Shown one piece after another: positions 58,480 through 64,000 of a stretch of 64,000 nucleotides of DNA. Source of the stretch: CAG-103 sp048217285 (GTDB lineage: Bacteria; Bacillota; Clostridia; Oscillospirales; Oscillospiraceae). The DNA lies in assembly GCA_048217285.1 (NCBI GenBank), contig DBFWVW010000067.1, positions 13,306-77,305 of the forward strand. Direction: 5' to 3'. Every line of letters begins with the position of its first letter. Positions within the stretch are counted from its first letter, which is position 1. Made by a program: the position numbers and the translations under genes. The notes below the pieces were generated by a model. It did not search any database, had not been told where the DNA came from, and saw only the letters and a program-made list of their open reading frames with translations.

Positions 58480-60171
58480 TCAGATCGTGTGAGCGCGGAT
58501 GAGCGGCTCCACCTGCGCGGCCAGCTGCGCAAGCGCGCCCGGCTCGAACGGGGAACGGAAGCCGGCTTCTTTCAGCAGATCCGTCCAGAGTTTTTCGCCG
58601 CCCTGCTGCGACAGGTGCAGATAGCGGGCAAACGCGTCGTCATAGTTCTCCTGTGATGCGAGCAGGAACTGGAACGCCGCCGTCTGCGCAAGACAGTAAT
58701 CGATATAGTAAAACGGTGTCTCATAGATGTGCATCTGGTATTGCCAGCGGGTGCCGCGCTCCAGATACGGGATGCCGCTCTGGTCGATATACGGGCGGTA
58801 TTTTGCCTCCAGCTCCAACCAGACGGCGTTGCGCTCGGCGGGGGTGAGGTCGGGCTCAGCGTAGACGCGGTGCTGGAATTCATCCACCATCGTGCCATAG
58901 GGCAGGAAGCTGAGCGCGTCGAGCGCGTGCTGGAAGCGGTAGCGCTCCGCATCGCCCGCCTTCGGGAAGAAGGCGTCGAGATACGGCCAGGCGAAAAACT
59001 CCATGCTCATCGAGTGCGTCTCTGCGGTTTCCATGCCGCCGCAGCCGAGCTCCAGCGCGAAGCGGTTGTCCGCGATCAGGTAGGCGTTGAGCGCGTGGCC
59101 GGCCTCGTGCGTCACGACATCCACATCACCGGACGTGCCGTTGAAGTTTGCGAGGATGAACGGCTGCCGGAACTTTGGAAACTCCGTGCAGTAGCCACCG
59201 CCCCACTTGTTCGGGCGGGACTCGACGTCAAAGGCCTCGTTTTCACACATCATGCGGAAAAACGCGCCCGGCACGTCGCCCATGACGTCGTACATCTTCT
59301 GCGCCGCGGCGAATAGCTCGTCCTTGCCGCAGGGGGCCGGGTCGCCGCCGGGGGTGAAAAATTCGTTGTCGTAGAGCCGGAACGTGTCGATGCCGAGGCG
59401 CTTGGCGTTTTCCAGCCGCAGGCGGGACACGACCGGCACGATATCGCGCACGATGTTTTCGCGGAAGGTCTGCACGGTCTGCGCGTCGTAGCACATCCGC
59501 TCCATGCGGCAGTAGCCGAGCTCGATGAAGTTCGGATACCCCAGCTTCTTGGCCATCCGGTCGCGCACGTGCACGAGCCGGTCAAAAATGTCGTCCAGCT
59601 GCGCGCTGTGCGCCGCCAGCGTTGTGCCGAGGGCCTCATAACATTCCCTGCGCGTAGCGCGGTCAGCGCTGCGGGCGTATTTCATGAGCATCGGCCGTGG
59701 CAGCTGTTTACCCCGGAAGGGGAAGAGCATCCCCGCCATGAGCTGAGCGTACTCGCTCACGAGCTTGTTTTCCTCGATCATATCGTCAATGATCTTCGGC
59801 GACATACTCCGCCGCTGCAGCTCCATGCTGCACAGCAAAATCGGCGAGAGTGCCGTCTCAAGCTCGGGCCGGAACGGACTGTCGAGTACGGCGGAGGCGT
59901 ATTGCAGTGCGAGGTTTTCGATTTCCGGACCAATCTCGTCATAGTAGTCTTTTTCGGCCAGATAAAAAGGGTCCACGGTGTTGATCGTGTAGCGCATATA
60001 CGACAACGACTGCGCCGTGGCGTACTCTGTTGTGAGCGAGAGGTATTCTGCCCGCGCGGCGAGGATTTCCGCGGCGCTCTGCGCGGCGCGCACGCGCTCG
60101 ATCACGCGCTGGAGCCCTTCGGTCATTTCCTCACGCGTCACGCGCCGGTAGGGGAGTTCGGATACTTTCAT
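58480..60171 (-). CDS. M3 family oligoendopeptidase
   Basis: A 563-residue cytoplasmic zinc peptidase of the M3/PepF type that degrades short peptides. The zinc motif VVTHEAGHALN is near residues 351-361, with the third ligand in ETHSMSMEFFA about 25 residues later. Tyr-rich RWQYQMHIYETPFYYIDY near residue 480 is the conserved substrate helix. GGAAAGGAG precedes the ATG at 60169-60171; the frame extends upstream but over the LysR gene. Its start overlaps the end of that LysR gene by 4 bases. Confidence 0.94.
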   Translation of the reverse strand: MKVSELPYRRVTREEMTEGLQRVIERVRAAQSAAEILAARAEYLSLTTEYATAQSLSYMRYTINTVDPFYLAEKDYYDEIGPEIENLALQYASAVLDSPFRPELETALSPILLCSMELQRRSMSPKIIDDMIEENKLVSEYAQLMAGMLFPFRGKQLPRPMLMKYARSADRATRRECYEALGTTLAAHSAQLDDIFDRLVHVRDRMAKKLGYPNFIELGYCRMERMCYDAQTVQTFRENIVRDIVPVVSRLRLENAKRLGIDTFRLYDNEFFTPGGDPAPCGKDELFAAAQKMYDVMGDVPGAFFRMMCENEAFDVESRPNKWGGGYCTEFPKFRQPFILANFNGTSGDVDVVTHEAGHALNAYLIADNRFALELGCGGMETAETHSMSMEFFAWPYLDAFFPKAGDAERYRFQHALDALSFLPYGTMVDEFQHRVYAEPDLTPAERNAVWLELEAKYRPYIDQSGIPYLERGTRWQYQMHIYETPFYYIDYCLAQTAAFQFLLASQENYDDAFARYLHLSQQGGEKLWTDLLKEAGFRSPFEPGALAQLAAQVEPLIRAHTI

Positions 60172-61073
60172 GCTTGCTCCTTTCCAAGTTCTGCGGCCTC
60201 GGGGTCCGTGCGCAGTGTCTGCCGGGCAAAGGCGAGAAACCGCTTCGCCGCCGGGGACATTTCCTCGGGTGCGGGCGCGGCGATGCCGATCTCGGCATAC
60301 TGCGGCGGATCGACCGGGAGAATGACGATGCCGGTCGTGTCCCAGCCGCGGGTGATGAGTTGATTGTTGAGACTCACGCCGAGACCGGCCTGCACCATGG
60401 CAAAGGTGGCGCGGCTGTCCACAGACGTGTAGCGGACATTCGGTGTGATGCCCGCGCGGGCGAACACGCGTGCGTTGTCCGTGTCCTGATGCATATAGGT
60501 TGCGATGGTCGGCTCGGTTGCGAACGCCGCGAGCGGGAATGTTTTGCCTGCGGCGAGCGGATGCTTCGGCGGCAGCCATGCGACCATGGGATCGACATAC
60601 AGTGGGATCCAGTCAAAGTCGCCCTCGCGGAAGCTCGTGATGCAAAAGTCGGCCGTGTGCTCGCACACGGCGCGCGTGAGCTGGCTGCTGTTGCCCTGCA
60701 GGACCTGCACCTCGATGCCGGGGTAGATTTCACAAAAGCGGGCGATGCAGCGGCTGAGCCAGCCGTAGTATGCCCCATAGACGCAGCCGACGGCGATGGT
60801 GCCGGCCTCAATGCCGCGAATCTCGGCCGCCTGCGCATCGAGCAGGCCGCTCCAGTGCGTCAGCTCCCGCAGTGTCGGCAGCAGCGTCTGGCAGGCACGC
60901 GTTGGCTGCACGCCGCTGTGGGAGCGGCTCAGCAGCGGGAAGCCCAACTCCTGCTCGAGCGCTGCCATTATCCGGCTTAGGCCGGAGGGGGTGTAGTCCA
61001 GTTTTTCCGCCGCCGCCGAAAGGCTCCCGGCCTCGAGCACAGCCAGCAGAGCGCGGCATTTTTCTGTGTCCAT
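60168..61073 (-). CDS. LysR family transcriptional regulator
   Basis: A 301-residue LysR regulator: winged HTH (about residues 1-60, AGSLSAAAEKLDYTPSGLSRIM) and effector lobes. It is divergent from the damaged EamA exporter gene, with a 19-bp perfect palindrome in the gap, and overlaps the M3 peptidase gene downstream. It may thus control both. GGAGG precedes the ATG at 61071-61073. The larger frame upstream runs through the EamA gene and is not coding. Confidence 0.9.
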   Translation of the reverse strand: MDTEKCRALLAVLEAGSLSAAAEKLDYTPSGLSRIMAALEQELGFPLLSRSHSGVQPTRACQTLLPTLRELTHWSGLLDAQAAEIRGIEAGTIAVGCVYGAYYGWLSRCIARFCEIYPGIEVQVLQGNSSQLTRAVCEHTADFCITSFREGDFDWIPLYVDPMVAWLPPKHPLAAGKTFPLAAFATEPTIATYMHQDTDNARVFARAGITPNVRYTSVDSRATFAMVQAGLGVSLNNQLITRGWDTTGIVILPVDPPQYAEIGIAAPAPEEMSPAAKRFLAFARQTLRTDPEAAELGKEQA

Positions 61074-61086
61074 AAGCAGCCTCCGT

Positions 61087-61105
61087 CCTTGCGAAGTTCG
61101 CAAGG
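61087..61105. promoter_or_regulatory. Palindrome, probable LysR operator
   Basis: CCTTGCGAA, G, TTCGCAAGG is a perfect 19-base palindrome. It contains the T-N11-A pattern of LysR boxes (T at 61090, A at 61102) and lies 14 bases before the regulator start, in the gap shared with the EamA gene. Confidence 0.65.
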
Positions 61106-61185
61106 AACCGTTGAAACATTGTCTCTTTACGCAATGATATAACCGCGGTATCGTTTCGTCAAGGCATTTTAAGGAGGAAATACGG

Positions 61186-62060
61186 ATGAAGATCCGAACC
61201 ATGACGCGCACACAGGCGGAGCTGCTGCTGGCGGCGGTCATCATTGCGCGCAGCACGTCGTATGTGCTCACAAAGGTCGGCCTGCAGGACATGGGCAAAT
61301 TCACGCTGCTGGCAGTGCGGTTTTTGCTGGCGTTTGCGTTTCTGGCGGTGTTGTTTTGGCGGCGGCTGCTGCACATCGACCGCCGCACACTGCTGAGCGG
61401 CCTGGCCATGGGCGGCATCTATTTTTGCGTCATGACGGCGGAACTCACGGCGCTCAAAACGGTGGAGACCTCGACGGTGTCCTTCGTGACCAATACGGCT
61501 GCTGTCATCGTGCCGATCGTTCAGGCGGTGCTCAGCCGCCGTTGGCCGGAGCGCCGCGCGCTGATCGGCGCGCTGGCTTGTCTGCTGGGCGTGGCGCTGC
61601 TCACGCTGCGCAACGGCCTTTCGTTCACACCGGGCGTCGGATATTGCATTTTGGAGGCGTTTTTGTATTCGGCTGCCATTCTCGTGACCGACCGGCTCAC
61701 GCACGCCGGGGCCGAGCCGCTGCTGTCCGGTGTTGTGCAGGTGGGGTTTTTGGGGCTGTTGGCGTTGGCGGCGTCTTTTCTTTTGAGATGCCGCACCTGC
61801 CCGGCAGCGGCACAGAGTGGCTGGTGGTACTGGAACTGGCGCTCGTGTGCAGCGGCTTTGGCTTCACGCTCCAGCCGGTCGCACAGAGCGGAACAACGGC
61901 GGACCACGCAGCACTGTTTTGTGCGCTCAATCCTTTCGTTGCGGCAACGTTGGGTGCGGTGTGCTTTCACGAGCACTTCGGTTTTGCGGGTCTGCTCGGC
62001 GGTGTACTGATCCTGGCCGGAATCCTGACATCCTGTTGGCCGCAAAAGCACGACGCCTGA
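61186..62060 (+). pseudogene. EamA/DMT-family exporter, frameshifted
   Basis: The first part (61186 to about 61780) codes in one frame for the start of a ten-helix drug/metabolite exporter (AVRFLLAFAFLAVLFW, then AELTALKTVETSTVSFVTNTAA and LIGALACLLGVALLTL). After the pyrimidine-rich TCTTTTCTTTTG (61774-61785), the protein continues correctly only in another frame (PHLPGSGTEWLVVLELALVC, then FVAATLGAVCFHEHFGFAG) to the stop at 62060. A single missing or extra base explains both halves. Without the shift the product would be about 290 residues, normal for EamA. It may be a pseudogene, a slip-prone phase-variable gene or a sequencing error. GGAGG precedes the start. Confidence 0.8.
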
Positions 62061-62066
62061 AATACA

Positions 62067-62097
62067 AAACTCCCCGGATCATGCATCCGGGGAGTTT
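62067..62097. terminator. Terminator between convergent genes
   Basis: A 13-bp stem (AAACTCCCCGGAT with ATCCGGGGAGTTT) with a CATGC loop. Confidence 0.9.
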
Positions 62098-62104
62098 GTG
62101 CGCT

Positions 62105-62692
62105 TTACACGTTCTGCGCCTGATAGGCACGCACGTAAGCCACGAGCGTGTCAACGGTTTTTTCGATGCCGAGTTTTCCGCTGTTGATGACGAGGTCGTA
62201 CCCGCGCGCATCGCCCCACTTCGTGTCGCAGTAGTAGTTGTGGTAGGCTTTGCGGTCGCGGTCGACGCGGCGCATTTCCAGCACCGCCTGATCGGCTGTG
62301 AGGGACTTTTCGTCCATGAGCCGCTGGCGTTTCTGGTCGGGCTTGCCGGCGATGAACAGGTGCACGGCGTTCGGGTTGCTGCGCAGCACAAAGTCTGAGC
62401 AGCGGCCGAGCACGACAAACGACTCACCGCTGTCCGCCAGTTTCCGGATGTGCTCGAATGTCTCGTGCGCGAGCACGTCCTCCGGCGCGTTGAAATTCTC
62501 GCCGATGCGGCGCGACCACAGCAGGTGCACGGGCTTTTCGTCATAACGCGCGGCATCCTCGGCATTAAAGACGCTGGTGAGCAGCAGCTCCTTATCATAA
62601 AACGCGATGCCAAGCTGTTTGGCGATCTGTTCGGCGATGTACTTGCCGCCGCTGCCGTGCTCACGGCCGACGGTCACGATGATTTGTTTCAC
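62105..62692 (-). CDS. Cytidylate kinase-like family protein
   Basis: A 195-residue P-loop kinase of the cytidylate-kinase-like group: GREHGSGGKYIAEQIAKQLG near residues 9-28 (Walker A variant), FYDKELL near 31 and FVVLGRCSDFVL near 90. Related stand-alone proteins are annotated in many Clostridia; the nucleotide acceptor is unproven, and the true cmk is usually elsewhere. The start is GTG at 62690-62692 with AAAGGCGG upstream. It lies 28 bases downstream of the permease gene on the same strand. Confidence 0.85.
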   Translation of the reverse strand: MKQIIVTVGREHGSGGKYIAEQIAKQLGIAFYDKELLLTSVFNAEDAARYDEKPVHLLWSRRIGENFNAPEDVLAHETFEHIRKLADSGESFVVLGRCSDFVLRSNPNAVHLFIAGKPDQKRQRLMDEKSLTADQAVLEMRRVDRDRKAYHNYYCDTKWGDARGYDLVINSGKLGIEKTVDTLVAYVRAYQAQNV

Positions 62693-62720
62693 GATGCGTT
62701 ACCGCCTTTCTGTTATAAAA

Positions 62721-64000
62721 TTACAGGTATCTCAGAAACAGGCATCCCAGCGAGACCGCAACGACCAGTACGGTGGCCGGAATGCAGTATTTGCAGTATT
62801 TGCCCCAGCTGATGGGGTGGCCGCTTTTGGCCGACACGGACGTGGCCACGACGTTGGCCGACGCGCCGATGGGCGTGGCGTTGCCGCCGAGGTCGGTGCC
62901 GAGTGACAATGCCCAAGCGAGCACGGACAGATCCATGCCCTGCGTTGCCGCAATGGACTGCACGACCGGGACCATGGTGGCTGCAAACGGGATGTTGTCG
63001 ATCAGCGCGCTGCACACGGCCGACAGCAGCAGGATGATGAGGATCACGACCTTGACACTGCCGCCGCTGATGTTTGAAATGAACTGTGCGATGAGCTTCA
63101 GTACGCCGGTCTGCTCCAGACCCGCGACAGAGATGAACAGACCGATGAAAAACAGCAGCGTTTTGTAGTCCACGCCGCAAATAACTTCCTTCACCGCAGC
63201 GCCGCCATTGGCAAACACGGTCACCAATAGGGTCAGGCACGCGACGATGACACCGATACACGCGACGGTCAGGCCGGTCTGCGCGTGTGTTACGAGCAGC
63301 GCGACCGCAATGAGAAACACGATCACATCCGCGACGAACGCCTTGCGGTTGGCGATGGCGGTCGCCGGAGCGGGGCAGACGGCGTCAGCCGGGCGGGCGG
63401 CTTCGCTTGCCTTGAGTGGCTTGCGGAAGCACAGCCAGAAGAAAACCAGTATGAACACAAAGCAGATGCCGACGATCACGCCGGTGTTTTCAATGAAGTC
63501 TGTGAACGTGTAGCCGAGCGCGGTGCCAATGATGATGTTTGGGGGATCGCCGCACATGGTGGCGGCGCCGCCGAGGTTGGCGCAAAAGACTTCCGACAGG
63601 ATCATCGGAACGGGGTCAAAATGCAGGATCTGCGCCAGCTCCAGCGTGACAGTCGCAAGAAACAGCACGACCGTGATGCTGTCGATGAACATGGCCAGAA
63701 ATGCGGACATGGCCATGAAACACAGCAGCAGCGGCACCACATGGTAGTGCGCGAGCTTTGCCAGCGACAGACACAGCCAGCGGAAGAACCCGGATTTGCC
63801 GAGGCCTTCGACCATGATCATCATACCGGTGATGAAGAAGATGGTCGACCAGTTGACGCCGGAGCTGGCACTCTCCGAGGCGCCGTACCAGAAGTCAGCG
63901 CGGAAGATCGCGCCGAGATTCAGGGCGTTTTTGATCGCGTCCCAGCTGTGCATACAGATGCCGAACACGACCACGAGCACGAGCGCCGCGCTGCCGAGCG
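62721..64000 (-). CDS. SLC13/ArsB-like anion permease (5' partial at window edge)
   Basis: About 427 residues of a membrane permease with eleven or more helices. Two inverted halves each carry the family's conserved loops: GGAATMCGDPPNIIIGTALG near the middle and GGNATPIGASANVVA near the end, typical of SLC13/NhaD/ArsB ion-transporter proteins (dicarboxylate, arsenite or Na+/anion carriers). The frame stays open through the window edge at 64000, and the GTG at 63980 is unlikely to be the start, so the gene probably begins beyond. The GDPPNIIIG motif is the usual ligand loop. The substrate is unknown. Confidence 0.85.
   Translation of the reverse strand, partial: LGSAALVLVVVFGICMHSWDAIKNALNLGAIFRADFWYGASESASSGVNWSTIFFITGMMIMVEGLGKSGFFRWLCLSLAKLAHYHVVPLLLCFMAMSAFLAMFIDSITVVLFLATVTLELAQILHFDPVPMILSEVFCANLGGAATMCGDPPNIIIGTALGYTFTDFIENTGVIVGICFVFILVFFWLCFRKPLKASEAARPADAVCPAPATAIANRKAFVADVIVFLIAVALLVTHAQTGLTVACIGVIVACLTLLVTVFANGGAAVKEVICGVDYKTLLFFIGLFISVAGLEQTGVLKLIAQFISNISGGSVKVVILIILLLSAVCSALIDNIPFAATMVPVVQSIAATQGMDLSVLAWALSLGTDLGGNATPIGASANVVATSVSAKSGHPISWGKYCKYCIPATVLVVAVSLGCLFLRYL

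Overview
The window is a GC-rich, gene-dense stretch of a spore-forming anaerobic Clostridia chromosome, most like the Oscillospiraceae (a lineage guess from protein style and gene content, not a search). The clues are spoIIGA-sigE (endospore formation), a pyruvate:ferredoxin oxidoreductase, a 2-hydroxyacyl-CoA dehydratase pair, three-motif SLH surface proteins and two ECF-type vitamin transporters. I see no rRNA, tRNA, CRISPR array, insertion sequence or replication origin.

Layout. 1-3.3 kb: end of a membrane protein, then a DUF5058 / membrane partner / M20 peptidase operon. 3.3-9.2 kb: yloU-fakA pair (minus) and nifJ. 9.2-10.6 kb: small anomalous island with a lone HNH gene, a GC-rich block, a long inverted repeat and two copies of a 49-bp repeat. 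10.6-14.1 kb: MscS channel, rpsF-ssb-rpsR, a LysR regulator and a small membrane protein. 14.1-20.3 kb: two surface proteins (transcobalamin-C-like DUF4430 domain plus SLH anchors), each behind its own promoter, cobalamin riboswitch and intrinsic terminator. 20.4-24.0 kb: an ECF transporter operon (A1-A2-T-S) with a methyltransferase. 24.2-29.5 kb: YugP-type protease and a BceRS-BceAB-like antimicrobial-peptide module. 29.6-35.1 kb: CBS/DHH pyrophosphatase and a dehydratase operon with its FadR-type regulator. 35.2-39.5 kb: TetR gene, a SafE relic, and a niacin locus (NiaR operator, EIIC-like permease, niaR, pncB). 39.7-47.0 kb: split transketolase, galactokinase-like kinase, phosphatase-family protein, TspO, glyA, Cys-cluster protein, CarD. 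47.1-50.0 kb: zur-znuACB. 50.1-51.7 kb: sigE and spoIIGA. 51.8-57.5 kb: a six-gene operon that looks like a bacterial split intrinsic factor (alpha-barrel protein with dockerin, membrane cohesin, DUF4430 lipoprotein) joined to a dedicated ECF transporter. 57.6-64.0 kb: MBL hydrolase, M3 peptidase, LysR, a frameshifted EamA exporter, a cytidylate-kinase-like protein and an SLC13-type permease cut by the window edge.

The most interesting theme is corrinoid or vitamin capture at the cell surface. Three DUF4430 domains lie in one window; two are under cobalamin riboswitches and the third sits in an operon with an alpha/alpha-barrel protein and an ECF importer, matching the two-domain plan of animal intrinsic factor and transcobalamin. 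The cohesin and dockerin suggest how the separate parts are held together. The substrate of the 51.8-57.5 kb operon is inferred, since no riboswitch is visible in front of it.
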